Assembly (NCBI GenBank): GCA_035454085.1
Contig: DAOTEJ010000001.1
Span: forward strand, 1 to 64,000
Length of the DNA stretch: 64,000 nucleotides
From: DAOTEJ01 sp035454085
GTDB taxonomy: Bacteria > Pseudomonadota > Gammaproteobacteria > Burkholderiales > Burkholderiaceae_F
Direction of reading: 5' to 3'
Positions 1 through 8,391 of the stretch are shown one piece after another. The position numbers and the translations under genes were made by a program. Each line of letters starts with the position of its first letter. The stretch's first letter is position 1. The notes beneath the pieces are model-generated. The model saw only the letters and a program-made list of their open reading frames with translations, was not told where the DNA came from and did no database searches.

Positions 1-224
1 GCGCGCTGGCCGCCGACACCGACGGCATCGACGGCTCGGAGGACAACGCCGGCGCATGGTTCGACGCCGCCGCGCTCGCGCGAGCCCGAACCCGAGGGGC
101 GAGCGTGCGCGCCAGCCTCGACGCGCATGACGCCTGGGGTTACTTCCACGCCGCCGACGCCTTGGTGCACACCGGGCCCACCCGCACCAACGTCAACGAC
201 TTCCGCGTCATCCTCGTGCGCTGA
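1..224 (+). CDS. Glycerate 2-kinase (MOFRL family), C-terminal fragment
   Basis: The window opens inside this gene; the first complete in-frame codon is at position 3 and the stop is TGA at 222-224. The 73 visible residues contain the MOFRL-family signature ADTDGIDGSEDNAGA and a closing TGPTRTNVNDFRVIL stretch, both typical of the C-terminal domain of glycerate kinase / hydroxypyruvate reductase (GckA/TtuD). Enzymes of this family phosphorylate D-glycerate to 2-phosphoglycerate in glyoxylate and tartrate metabolism. The N-terminal part lies outside the window, so specificity and completeness cannot be judged. It ends 48 bases before pyrC on the same strand. Confidence 0.85.
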   Translation, partial: ALAADTDGIDGSEDNAGAWFDAAALARARTRGASVRASLDAHDAWGYFHAADALVHTGPTRTNVNDFRVILVR

Positions 225-244
225 GCGCGGGCCGCGCCGCTTGC

Positions 245-254
245 GATAATCGCG
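245..254 (+). promoter_or_regulatory. Candidate -10 element for pyrC
   Basis: GATAAT followed directly by CGCG lies 22 bases upstream of the pyrC start codon. No convincing -35 hexamer is present at 16-18 bases. The same GATAATCGCG string occurs upstream of secA, which supports a promoter role. This is inference from sequence pattern only. Confidence 0.35.
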
Positions 255-272
255 GCCTCACCGGAGCCCGCC

Positions 273-1340
273 TTGCAGACCCTCACGCTCACCCGCCCCG
301 ACGACTGGCACCTGCACCTGCGCGACGGCGCGGCCATGGCCGACGTGCTGCCGCACACCGCGCGGCAGTTTGCCCGCGCCATCGTGATGCCCAACCTCAA
401 GCCGCCGGTGACCACGACCGAGCAGGCCCTTGCGTATCGGGCGCGCATCCTGGCTGCGCTGCCCGCAGGGCTCGCCTTCGAGCCGCTGATGACGCTCTAC
501 CTCACCGACAACACGCCGCCCGGGGAGATCGCCCGCGCCATCGACTCGGGCGTCGTCAAGGCGGTGAAGCTCTATCCGGCCGGGGCCACGACCAATTCCG
601 ACGCGGGGGTCAGCTCGCTCGCGCGCTGTTCCGCCACGCTGGCCGAGATGGAAAGGCGCGGCCTGCCCCTGCTGGTGCATGGCGAGGTCACCGCGCCCTT
701 CGTGGACGTGTTCGATCGCGAGCGGGCGTTCATCGACGAGGTGCTCATCCCCGCGCGCCGTGACTTCCCCGGGCTGAAGGTGGTGTTCGAGCACATCACC
801 ACGCGCGAGGCGGCCGACTACGTGCGCGAGGCCGAGGGACCGATCGCCGCCACCATCACCGCCCACCACCTGCTCTACAACCGCAACGCGATCTTCATGA
901 CGCCCGAGGGCCGCACCGGCGTGCGGCCCCACCTGTATTGCCTGCCCGTGCTCAAGCGCGAGTCGCACCGCGCCGCGCTGGTGGCCGCGGCCACCAGCGG
1001 CAACCCGCGCTACTTCCTGGGCACCGACAGCGCCCCGCACCCGCGTGCCGACAAGGAGACCGACTGCGGCTGCGCGGGCTGCTACACCGCGCTCAGCGCG
1101 CTCGAGCTCTATGCCACGGCCTTCGAACGCGCGGACGCGCTCGACCGGCTGGAGGCCTTTGCAAGCTTCCACGGCCCCGACTTCTACGGCCTGCCGCGCA
1201 ATCGCGAGCAGATCACCCTGGAACGGCGCGCTTGGGCCGTGCCCGAGGATTTGCCCTTCGGTTCCGCACGGCTCGTGCCGTTAGGCGCGGGCGAGCGCCT
1301 AGACTGGCGCCTGACACCGACCACGGAGCCGACGACATGA
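273..1340 (+). CDS. pyrC: Dihydroorotase
   Basis: Catalyses cyclisation of carbamoyl-aspartate to dihydroorotate in cytosolic pyrimidine synthesis. The 355-residue product has the expected length for class II (PyrC) dihydroorotase. Metal ligands are recognisable: His13 and His15 in WHLHLRD, the carboxylated lysine in KAVKLYP (Lys99), His136 in LVHGE, a later His in FEHITT and the Asp in GTDSAPH. The start is TTG at 273, chosen because the conserved N-terminal strand (QTLTLTRPDDWHLHLRD) begins directly there. The stop overlaps the start of the next gene (ATGA), so the two are probably co-translated. Confidence 0.95.
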   Translation: MQTLTLTRPDDWHLHLRDGAAMADVLPHTARQFARAIVMPNLKPPVTTTEQALAYRARILAALPAGLAFEPLMTLYLTDNTPPGEIARAIDSGVVKAVKLYPAGATTNSDAGVSSLARCSATLAEMERRGLPLLVHGEVTAPFVDVFDRERAFIDEVLIPARRDFPGLKVVFEHITTREAADYVREAEGPIAATITAHHLLYNRNAIFMTPEGRTGVRPHLYCLPVLKRESHRAALVAAATSGNPRYFLGTDSAPHPRADKETDCGCAGCYTALSALELYATAFERADALDRLEAFASFHGPDFYGLPRNREQITLERRAWAVPEDLPFGSARLVPLGAGERLDWRLTPTTEPTT

Positions 1341-1618
1341 CCGCCAAGAAAGCCGAACTCGAGAAGCGCAAGGGCCTGCAGATCAGCAACGCGCTGCGCC
1401 AGGGCGGCAACCCCTACGGGCCGGCGAGCGCCGCTCCCGAGGACCGCAAGGCGCGCCGCGCGGCCGAGCGCGCTGCCGGGCTGGTGCCGGTGGCGCTCAA
1501 GCTGTCCGAGCCCCTGCTGGCGCAGCTGCACGAGCGGGCGCAGGCGGCGGGACAGCCCTTGTCCGAGGTGGTCACGGCACTGCTCGAGCAGGCGCTCGCC
1601 GCGCCCCGAGCGGGCTAG
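1337..1618 (+). CDS. Small conserved protein downstream of pyrC, function unknown
   Basis: A 93-residue, highly charged protein beginning MTAKKAELEKRKGLQISNAL. The N-terminal third is Lys/Arg-rich and the C-terminal half (ALKLSEPLLAQLHERAQAAG...) looks like a short helix pair reminiscent of ribbon-helix-helix or antitoxin-type folds, but no family is assigned with certainty. ATG at 1337 overlaps the pyrC stop by four bases, indicating translational coupling. Similar short genes are known beside pyrC in Burkholderiales (general recollection, not searched). Its TAG stop shares the tetramer CTAG with the stop of the convergent membrane-protein gene. Confidence 0.75.
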   Translation: MTAKKAELEKRKGLQISNALRQGGNPYGPASAAPEDRKARRAAERAAGLVPVALKLSEPLLAQLHERAQAAGQPLSEVVTALLEQALAAPRAG

Positions 1619-2403
1619 CGCATCGCGTCGATGAAGTCGATGAAGGGCTGCGGGTCGACCGCGAACGCGCCCGCGTAGGGCCGGTCGAGCGTGAACACCA
1701 TGCACAGCTGCACGCCGATGATCATCGCCAGCGGCACCAGCAGCAGGTAGCGCGCGCGCGAGGTCTGCGTCACCAGGGCGCCGTGGAACGAGAACAGCAC
1801 CAGCGCCCCGAGCACCAGCGCTCCCCACATGGGGCGGGGCAGGTCGGTGATGCCCGCAGTCAGGCGCTGCTGGCGAGCTTCGAGCCAGCGCGTCACATGG
1901 CCCTGGAACATCATGTAGCTCGCCGGGTTCGCGGCGGCCGTCTGGGGTATTTGACCGGCGAAGTCCGCTAGGCGGTTGGCTGCGTCGCGCGAAGTGTGCG
2001 TGAACTCGTGCCGGCGTAACTCGGGCCATTCGCGCTCGACCACAGTCTGCGCATAGTTGCGCGCCAGCGCCTGAGCCTCGCCCGCGTAGGGCTGCGCCAG
2101 CGTGAAGCCCGCACTGCGGTGCAGTTGCGACAGGGCCTGCGCCTCGTTGGATACGGCCGTGGCGGCACCGCTGTTCTCGCCCCACACCAGCGACACGGCG
2201 AACGACAGCAGGATGCCGTAGGTCGTGCCCACCACCGTGTAGACCGCGACCGTCACGGTGAGCTCGCGTCCGAGGTCCAGCCCGCGCGCCAGGCGCTGGG
2301 TCACCCGCGCGATGAGCTCCCCCGCGACCAGCGTGATGCTCATGAACACCAGCGCCTGGCCCCAGACGGGCAGGCTGACCAGGAAGTTTCCGAACTCGTG
2401 CAT
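1615..2403 (-). CDS. DUF4239 (bestrophin-like) membrane protein
   Basis: A 262-residue integral membrane protein. Two hydrophobic segments lie near the N terminus (about residues 8-30 and 45-70) and two near the C terminus (about 190-210 and 218-240), flanking a soluble region containing YAQTVVEREWPELRR. This layout and the central EWP motif match the DUF4239 family, which is distantly related to bestrophin channels; function is not established. It lies one base after the stop of the TPP-dependent enzyme on the same strand, so the two form an operon. Its stop codon overlaps that of the convergent small gene. Confidence 0.75.
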   Translation of the reverse strand: MHEFGNFLVSLPVWGQALVFMSITLVAGELIARVTQRLARGLDLGRELTVTVAVYTVVGTTYGILLSFAVSLVWGENSGAATAVSNEAQALSQLHRSAGFTLAQPYAGEAQALARNYAQTVVEREWPELRRHEFTHTSRDAANRLADFAGQIPQTAAANPASYMMFQGHVTRWLEARQQRLTAGITDLPRPMWGALVLGALVLFSFHGALVTQTSRARYLLLVPLAMIIGVQLCMVFTLDRPYAGAFAVDPQPFIDFIDAMR

Positions 2404-2404
2404 C

Positions 2405-4129
2405 TCAGTTTCCTCGCGGCACGGCGGCGCTGCGCAGGGTAGCGAGCGTCGCGTTGGGCGTGATCACCTCGGGGTCGCAGGCCAGCTCGATCAGGGCCGG
2501 GGTGCGCTGCGCCTGCAGATGGGCCAGCGCGGCAGGCAGTGCCTGGCTGAACTCCTCGGTGCTCGCGGCGCGCGTGCCGAAGGCGCCATGGGCGCGCGCC
2601 AGCGCGGCGAAGTCGGGATTGGCGAGCGCCGTGGCGTAGGGGCGGCCGGGGAACTCGCGCTCCTGGTGCATGCGGATCGTGCCGTAGAGCCCGTTGTTGA
2701 ACACCAGCAAAAGCACGCCGGCCCGCTGCGCCACGGCGGTGGCGAGCTCCTGCCCGGTCATCAGGAAGTCGCCGTCGCCCGCGAGGCACACCACGCTGCG
2801 CTCGGGTGCGGCGATCTTGGCGGCGATCGCGGCCGGCACGCCGTATCCCATGGCCCCGCTGACTGGCGCGAGCTGGGTGCGCAGCCCGGCGTAGCGCCAG
2901 AAACGGTGCCCCCAGGTTGCGAAGTTGCCCGCGCCATTGGCAACGATGGCGTCGGCGGGCAGGGCGCGCCGCAGGATCTGCACGACCTCCCACAGGTCGA
3001 GCGCGGGCGTGGCGTCCGCATACACCGCGGGCCGCGCCTGCCACTGCTCGTACTCCGTGCGCGCCTGGCGGGTGGCGGCGGCCCAGCGGGGCGCGGTGGG
3101 CGGCGCCAGTGCGGCCAGTGCCGCGGCGAGCTCCGGCGGCGTGGCCTGGATCGCCAGCGCGGGCTGAAACACGCGCCCAAGTTCCGCCGCGTCGGCGTGC
3201 GCGTGCACCAGGGTTTGCATGGGCACCGGCGCCTCGATCAGCGTGTAGCCCGAGCTCGTCATCTCGTCCAGGCGCGCGCCCAGGGCCAGCAGCAGGTCGG
3301 CCTCGCGCACGCGCGCGGCGAGCCGCGGGTTGATCGCGATGCCTACGTCGCCCGCGTAGTTCGGCAGGCGGTTGTCGTAGAGGTCCTGACGCCGGAAGGC
3401 GCAGGTCACCGGCAGGGCGTGCGCCTCGGCGAAGCGGCGCAGGTCGGCGCAGGCCTGCGTGGTCCAGCCCGAGCCGCCGGCGAGCACCAGGGGGCGGTGC
3501 GCGTCCGCGAGCAGGCTGCGCAGCAGTTCGAGCTGCTGCGCGCCCGGCGCGGTGCCGACCGGTCGGTGACGCAGCGCATCGGCCACCCGTGTGCTCGCCG
3601 CGAGCATGTCTTCGGGAAGCTCGACCACCACCGGGCCAGGGCGGCCGCTGGTGGCGGTCTGGAAGGCGCGGGCGACGAGTTCGGGGATGCGGTCTGCGCG
3701 ATCGATGCGCACCACCCACTTGGCGATGCCGCCGAACATCGCGCGGTAGTCGATCTCCTGGAAGGCTTCGCGGTCTCGGGCATCGCTGCCGACCTGACCG
3801 ATGAAGAGCACGAGCGGAGTCGAGTCCTGCGCCGCCGTGTGCACGCCGATGGCGGCATTGGTCGCGCCCGGGCCGCGGGTGACGAAGGCCACGCCCGGCT
3901 GGCCCGTGAGCTTGGCCTCGGCCTCGGCCATGAACGCGCTGCCCGACTCGTGCCGGTTCACCACCACCTGCAGGCGATCGGCACAGTCGGCGAGTGCGTC
4001 GAGCACGGCGAGGTAGCTCTCGCCGGGCACGCAGTAGAGGCGCCGCACTCCCTGGATCAGGAGCTGATCGACGAGCAGGCGGGCGCCCGTGCGGGCGGCG
4101 GGCAGGGAATCGGGGCGGGAGGAGGGCAT
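2405..4129 (-). CDS. Thiamine-pyrophosphate-dependent enzyme (acetolactate synthase-like)
   Basis: A 574-residue cytosolic protein with the three-domain plan of the IlvB/benzoylformate decarboxylase superfamily: N-terminal pyrimidine-binding domain with the activating Glu in CVPGESYLAVL, a central domain, and a C-terminal pyrophosphate-binding domain with the GDGDF...NN metal motif (GDGDFLMTGQEL to LLLVFNN). This shows cofactor binding and a 2-oxoacid-type reaction but not the substrate. No ilvH-like small subunit is adjacent; the neighbour is a DUF4239 membrane protein, so a role in branched-chain amino acid synthesis is unlikely from context. Likely alternatives are a 2-oxoacid decarboxylase or carboligase. 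Confidence 0.85.
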   Translation of the reverse strand: MPSSRPDSLPAARTGARLLVDQLLIQGVRRLYCVPGESYLAVLDALADCADRLQVVVNRHESGSAFMAEAEAKLTGQPGVAFVTRGPGATNAAIGVHTAAQDSTPLVLFIGQVGSDARDREAFQEIDYRAMFGGIAKWVVRIDRADRIPELVARAFQTATSGRPGPVVVELPEDMLAASTRVADALRHRPVGTAPGAQQLELLRSLLADAHRPLVLAGGSGWTTQACADLRRFAEAHALPVTCAFRRQDLYDNRLPNYAGDVGIAINPRLAARVREADLLLALGARLDEMTSSGYTLIEAPVPMQTLVHAHADAAELGRVFQPALAIQATPPELAAALAALAPPTAPRWAAATRQARTEYEQWQARPAVYADATPALDLWEVVQILRRALPADAIVANGAGNFATWGHRFWRYAGLRTQLAPVSGAMGYGVPAAIAAKIAAPERSVVCLAGDGDFLMTGQELATAVAQRAGVLLLVFNNGLYGTIRMHQEREFPGRPYATALANPDFAALARAHGAFGTRAASTEEFSQALPAALAHLQAQRTPALIELACDPEVITPNATLATLRSAAVPRGN

Positions 4130-4203
4130 CGGCGCGGCAGTGTAAGGGGCGCGCCGCGTCGTGGCGGATCGCCGCCGCTCGCACGAGCGGGCGATGGCTT
4201 TGC

Positions 4204-4209
4204 GACAAT
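4204..4209 (+). promoter_or_regulatory. Candidate -10 element for the patatin-family gene
   Basis: GACAAT 18 bases upstream of the start codon, followed by TCGCGG. No clear -35 box. The position fits a very short leader containing the AGGAG ribosome-binding site. Confidence 0.3.
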
Positions 4210-4227
4210 TCGCGGCAGGAGATTGCC

Positions 4228-6528
4228 ATGCCCCAGCACTTGAGCGTCAACCCAGCGCGCCATAGCGCCGCGAACCCCGTACTTACCGTGCTGCGTGTGC
4301 TGGCGGCCCTGCTCGCCCTGAGTTGCGCGGCGACCCCATTGCGCGCCCAGGACGCGAGCGCGCCGTCCGCTCCCGCAGTGGCCGCGCCCGCCGCGGTCGC
4401 GCCGGGCGGGCGACTCAGCGTGGGGCTGGTGCTCTCGGGCGGCGGGGCGCGCGGCTTCGCCCACGTGGGCGTGCTCAAGGTGCTGGAGGAACTGGGCATC
4501 GAGGTCTCGGTGGTGACCGCGACCAGCATGGGCTCCATCGTGGGCGGCGGCTACGCGCTGGGCTACACCGCCGACGAGATGGAGAAGATCATCCGCGCGG
4601 TGAACTGGGGCGAGATTTTCTCGAGCCGCGCGCCGCGGGCCGATCTGATCTGGCGGCGCAAGGAGGACGACTACAAGAACCTGGCCTCGAACGAGATCGG
4701 CCTCACGGGTGGCAAGCCGGCCCTGCCCCAGGGCGCCTTGTCGGCGCAGAACCTCGAGCTCTTCCTGCGCACGCTCGCCGAGCCGGCCGGCACCACCACC
4801 GACCTCGAACTGCTGCCGATCCCGTTCGCGGCGATGGCCACCAACCTCGTCACCGGCAAACTCGTGGTGATGCAGCGCGGCGCCACGCTGGAGCAGGCGA
4901 TGCGCGCGTCGATGTCGGTGCCCGGCGTGTTTCCGCCGATGAAGTTCTACAACCAGCTGCTGGTCGATGGCGGCCTGGTGCAGAACCTGCCGGTCGAGTA
5001 CGCGCGCACGATGGGCGCGGACGTGGTGATCGCGGTGAACGTGGGCACCCCGCTGTCGGGGCGCGACGACCTGGGCAGCCTGCTCGGCGTGGCCAACCAG
5101 ATGATCAACATCCTGACCGAGCAAAACGTCCAGACCAGTCTGGGCTCGCTCACGCCCCGCGACGTGCTGATCGTGCCGGACCTCGAACAGTACGGCTCGG
5201 GCGACTTCGACAAGTTCAACGAGATCATCGCCGCGGGCGAGGCGGCAGCGCGTGCCCTGGTGCCGCGCCTGCAGGCGCTGGCCTCGAGCAAGCAGCGCTA
5301 CGCGCAGTGGGAGCAAAAGCGCATCGCGCTCATCAAGGAGCCCGAGCCGGTGCTCATCACGGAGGTGCGGGTCGACGGACTGAAGACGGTGAATCCCGAG
5401 TCCGTCAAGGCCGATGTCCAATTGCCGCTTGGGCGGCCCGTCTCGCAGGAAGACGTCAACCAGACCGCGACGCTGATCTGGGGCAGCAGCGACTTCGAGG
5501 CCGTGTCGTACCGCCTGCAGCGCCGCCCCGACGGCACGCAGACCCTGGTCGTGCTGCCGCTCGAGAAGCCCTGGGGCTACAACACCCTGCGCCTGGGGGG
5601 CAGCCTGCAGACCGACTTCAAGGACAGCAACACCTTCTCGCTGGTGCTGGCGCACACCTGGAGCTGGCTCAACTCGTGGGGCGGCGAGTGGCGCAACGAG
5701 TTCGAGATCGGCCAGACGGGCCGGCTGCTCACCGAGTTCTACCAGCCGCTGGGCGCGCGCAGCAACTGGTTCGTGCTGCCCAAGGTCGAGCTGTTGCGCG
5801 AGGACTTCGACGTGTACCTGGGCGACCAGGCGGTCGCGCGGCTCGACAACACCCTGGTCATTTCCGAGGTCGGGCTGGGCTACTCGATCGGACGGCTGGG
5901 CTACCTCAAGGCTGCGGGCGGCTACGCCTCGACCCGCACCGACATCGCCATCGGCACGCCCTTCATTCCGGCGCAGAGCAGTTCCTCGACCTACGCGTCG
6001 GTCACCGCCAAGATCGACACGCTGGACAACGTCGGCTTCCCGCGGCACGGGACGTTCCTCGAGGGTGAATACACGGTCTTCCAGAAGTCCCTGGGCACCG
6101 CTGCGCAGAGCAGCTCGTACCTGGCGAGCCTCCTGCAGCCGTTCAGCTGGGGGCCGAACACCGTCCACCTCGCGGGCAGGTTCGGCCGTGCGACCCAGGA
6201 CGGCTCCTTTCGCCTGGGCGGCATCTTCAACCTCTCGGGCACGCCTTTCGGGGAGGTTGCGGGTTCGCAGGTCACCTTCGCGCGCGCCATGTACTACCGC
6301 AACATCCGCGAGAGTTACGGCGACTTCCGCATGCCGGTCTTCCTGGGCTTCTCACTCGAGGCGGGCAAGGCGAGCAACACCAACGCGAGCTTTTCCGACT
6401 ACTCGTGGCGCAAGGCCGGCTCGGTGTTCGTGGGCGCCGACACCCTGCTGGGCAGCGTCTATCTGGCCGTGGGCCACACGATTGACGGCTCTTCGGCGGT
6501 CTATCTATATTGGGGTCGGCCGCGCTGA
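4228..6528 (+). CDS. Patatin-like phospholipase with C-terminal beta-barrel (PlpD type)
   Basis: A 766-residue, probably type Vd autotransporter-like outer-membrane lipase. A signal peptide spans about residues 1-40 (cleavage after LRA). The patatin domain follows: oxyanion loop GGGARG at about 71-76, nucleophile Ser100 in TATSMGS, and catalytic Asp in VDGGLVQNLP. A POTRA-like segment starts near ITEVRVDGLKTVNPE, then a BamA/Omp85-type surface-antigen barrel to the C terminus. The nucleophile elbow reads A-T-S-M-G, so the first Gly of the usual GXSXG is Ala. ATG at 4228 is preceded by AGGAG. It is divergent from the TPP-enzyme gene. Confidence 0.9.
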   Translation: MPQHLSVNPARHSAANPVLTVLRVLAALLALSCAATPLRAQDASAPSAPAVAAPAAVAPGGRLSVGLVLSGGGARGFAHVGVLKVLEELGIEVSVVTATSMGSIVGGGYALGYTADEMEKIIRAVNWGEIFSSRAPRADLIWRRKEDDYKNLASNEIGLTGGKPALPQGALSAQNLELFLRTLAEPAGTTTDLELLPIPFAAMATNLVTGKLVVMQRGATLEQAMRASMSVPGVFPPMKFYNQLLVDGGLVQNLPVEYARTMGADVVIAVNVGTPLSGRDDLGSLLGVANQMINILTEQNVQTSLGSLTPRDVLIVPDLEQYGSGDFDKFNEIIAAGEAAARALVPRLQALASSKQRYAQWEQKRIALIKEPEPVLITEVRVDGLKTVNPESVKADVQLPLGRPVSQEDVNQTATLIWGSSDFEAVSYRLQRRPDGTQTLVVLPLEKPWGYNTLRLGGSLQTDFKDSNTFSLVLAHTWSWLNSWGGEWRNEFEIGQTGRLLTEFYQPLGARSNWFVLPKVELLREDFDVYLGDQAVARLDNTLVISEVGLGYSIGRLGYLKAAGGYASTRTDIAIGTPFIPAQSSSSTYASVTAKIDTLDNVGFPRHGTFLEGEYTVFQKSLGTAAQSSSYLASLLQPFSWGPNTVHLAGRFGRATQDGSFRLGGIFNLSGTPFGEVAGSQVTFARAMYYRNIRESYGDFRMPVFLGFSLEAGKASNTNASFSDYSWRKAGSVFVGADTLLGSVYLAVGHTIDGSSAVYLYWGRPR

Positions 6529-6591
6529 GCGTGGACCCGGGGGCGGCGGCAAGCACCGGCCGCGCTCGTCGTCTTCAGTGGAGAAGCAAAG

Positions 6592-6732
6592 ATGATGCGC
6601 AGGATCCTGATGGTTCTCGGTATGGCTGCCGCGCTGGCCGGCTGCAACACGCTCGCGGGCATGGGCCAGGACATCTCGGCCGCCGGCAAGGCGGTGGAAA
6701 AAGCGGCCGACAACACCCAGAAGAAGATGTAG
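6592..6732 (+). CDS. Entericidin A/B-family small lipoprotein
   Basis: A 46-residue peptide too short for most gene finders. It starts MMRRILMVLGMAAALAGC, giving a lipobox LAGC with the lipidated Cys at residue 18, and continues with the typical entericidin tail (TLAGMGQDISAAGKAVEKAA). Members are membrane-tethered lipoproteins, in E. coli linked to a toxin/antidote pair, though in betaproteobacteria a single copy without a partner is common. A GGAG ribosome-binding site lies 8 bases upstream; ATG at 6595 is an equally plausible start. A strong terminator follows. Confidence 0.88.
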   Translation: MMRRILMVLGMAAALAGCNTLAGMGQDISAAGKAVEKAADNTQKKM

Positions 6733-6753
6733 GTCCGCCCTTGCGCGGTCGCA

Positions 6754-6780
6754 GGCGCCGCCTCGTGCGGCGCCTTTTCT
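6754..6780 (+). terminator. Rho-independent terminator after the entericidin-like gene
   Basis: A perfect 8-bp stem GGCGCCGC / GCGGCGCC with a 5-base loop (CTCGT) is followed by TTTTCTTT. It begins 22 bases after the stop codon. Confidence 0.85.
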
Positions 6781-6916
6781 TTGGTGCAGTTCGCGTCCAC
6801 CAAGGACGCGGCTCATTGGCCGAGGGCGAATCACAGCAAGGCATCGGGCAGCGTGTTGGCGGGCGCCTCGGTGCCGCGCGCTGCGGCTCGGGAGCCCGCG
6901 CTGCGGCCCGCGCCGA

Positions 6917-8311
6917 TCAGACCGGCGGGGGCACGGGCTCGTGGCGTCGTGCGTGCGCCAGCAGCTTCATGACCGCGGCCGAGGCCAGCCGCGTGCGCAC
7001 GCTGTCGGCGCGGCTCGTGAGAACGATGGGAACGCGGGCGCCCAACACGATGCCCGCCGAGTCCGCGCCGGCCAGGTACTGCAGCTGCTTGGCGACCATG
7101 TTGCCGGCCTCGAGGTCGGGCACCAGGAGGATGTCGGCGCGTCCCGCCACGGGGCTCACGATGTGCTTGGTGCGCGCGGCGTGCTCGCTCACCGCGTTGT
7201 CGAAGGCCAGCGGGCCGTCGATCAGCCCGCCGGTGATCTGGCCCCGGTCGGCCATCTTGCACAGCATGGCGGCGTCGACCGTGGCCTGCATGTCGGCATT
7301 CACGGTCTCGACGGCGGCCAGAACCGCCACCTTGGGCACGTCCACGCCCAGCACGCGCGCGAGGTCGATGGCGTTTTGCGCGATGTCGGCCTTGGTGCGC
7401 GCGTCGGGCGCGATGTTGATCGCGGCGTCGGTCACCAGCAGCATGCGCGGGTAGGAAGGCACGTCCATCAGGAACACGTGGCTGATGCGTCGCGAGGTGC
7501 GCAGGCCCGAACTCGCGGCCACCACCATGCTCATCAGCTCGTCGGTATGCAGGCTGCCCTTCATCAGTCCTTCCACTTCGCCGGTGCGCGCAAGCTCCGC
7601 GGCCTTCTGGGCGGCGGCGTGGCTGTGCTCGGTACCCACCACACGCCAGGGCGCGAGATCCAGGCCTTCCGAGGCGGCCAGCGAGCGGATGCGCGCCTCG
7701 GGGCCGACCAGCACGGGAAGGATGAGCTTGCGCTCGGCGGCCTCGATGGCGCCGCGCAGCGAGTCGCGGTCGCAGGGGTGGACCACCGCCGTGGTCACGG
7801 GCGGGATTCCCTCGCAGGCGCGCAGGATCTTGGCGAACACGTCGGTGCGCCGGAAGATCATCTCGGTGGCGGTCAGGTCGCCGCGGCGCTGGCGCTCGGT
7901 GGGGGCGCGCACCGTGGCACGCCCCGTCAGCACGTCCTCGCCGTTCTGGTTGACCACGCGGCAGTCGAACACCACCAGGTGGTCGGCGCCGATCTTCTCG
8001 ACCGGCAGGAGTGTGGCGCTGACTTCGTCGCCCACCGTAAGAAAGCTCGTGAAGCGGAAGTCCTGCGCCACGATCGAGGACCCCGGGCCCGGCAGGCGGC
8101 GGTTGATCAGGTGCGCGATCAGGCATTCCGCGCCGACCGCCTCGGTGCTGCGCTGCGTGTCTGCCTGCGGCGCCTCGTCGTCGCTGAAGGCGTCGATGTC
8201 GCCCGAGGCGAAGGCCAGCGCCTCGATGTCGGTCTTGGACAAGGTGCGCGTCACCGAGAGCGGCCGGCCGATCTCGATTTCGTCGAAGGGGATGTTGCTG
8301 ATCGCGTGCAT
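6917..8311 (-). CDS. MaoC-like domain / phosphate acetyltransferase fusion
   Basis: A 464-residue protein annotated in related bacteria as bifunctional enoyl-CoA hydratase/phosphate acetyltransferase. Residues about 1-145 form a hot-dog MaoC-like domain; residues about 160-460 form a Pta/Ptb domain that exchanges acyl groups between acyl-CoA and acyl phosphate, feeding acetate/butyrate metabolism. The ATG at 8311 (MHAISNIPFDEIEIG) gives the family's usual length; the open frame extends further upstream without homology. The hydratase active-site signature is degenerate: after ASGD the usual N-P-x-H is replaced by IDAFSDDEA, so the N-terminal domain is probably not catalytic. Confidence 0.88.
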   Translation of the reverse strand: MHAISNIPFDEIEIGRPLSVTRTLSKTDIEALAFASGDIDAFSDDEAPQADTQRSTEAVGAECLIAHLINRRLPGPGSSIVAQDFRFTSFLTVGDEVSATLLPVEKIGADHLVVFDCRVVNQNGEDVLTGRATVRAPTERQRRGDLTATEMIFRRTDVFAKILRACEGIPPVTTAVVHPCDRDSLRGAIEAAERKLILPVLVGPEARIRSLAASEGLDLAPWRVVGTEHSHAAAQKAAELARTGEVEGLMKGSLHTDELMSMVVAASSGLRTSRRISHVFLMDVPSYPRMLLVTDAAINIAPDARTKADIAQNAIDLARVLGVDVPKVAVLAAVETVNADMQATVDAAMLCKMADRGQITGGLIDGPLAFDNAVSEHAARTKHIVSPVAGRADILLVPDLEAGNMVAKQLQYLAGADSAGIVLGARVPIVLTSRADSVRTRLASAAVMKLLAHARRHEPVPPPV

Positions 8312-8391
8312 GGCACTCGGGAGCGGGTGGGGCGGGTCCAGTCTAGTCGCAGGGGCCGGGCGGGCTGCTTGACGCGCAGCAGCCCGAGGGC

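Noticed and set aside
3994..4227. Upstream extension of the patatin-family gene by 78 codons
   Set aside because: The extension is Arg/Gly-rich and overlaps the divergent TPP-enzyme gene; ATG 4228 has a ribosome-binding site and a proper signal peptide.
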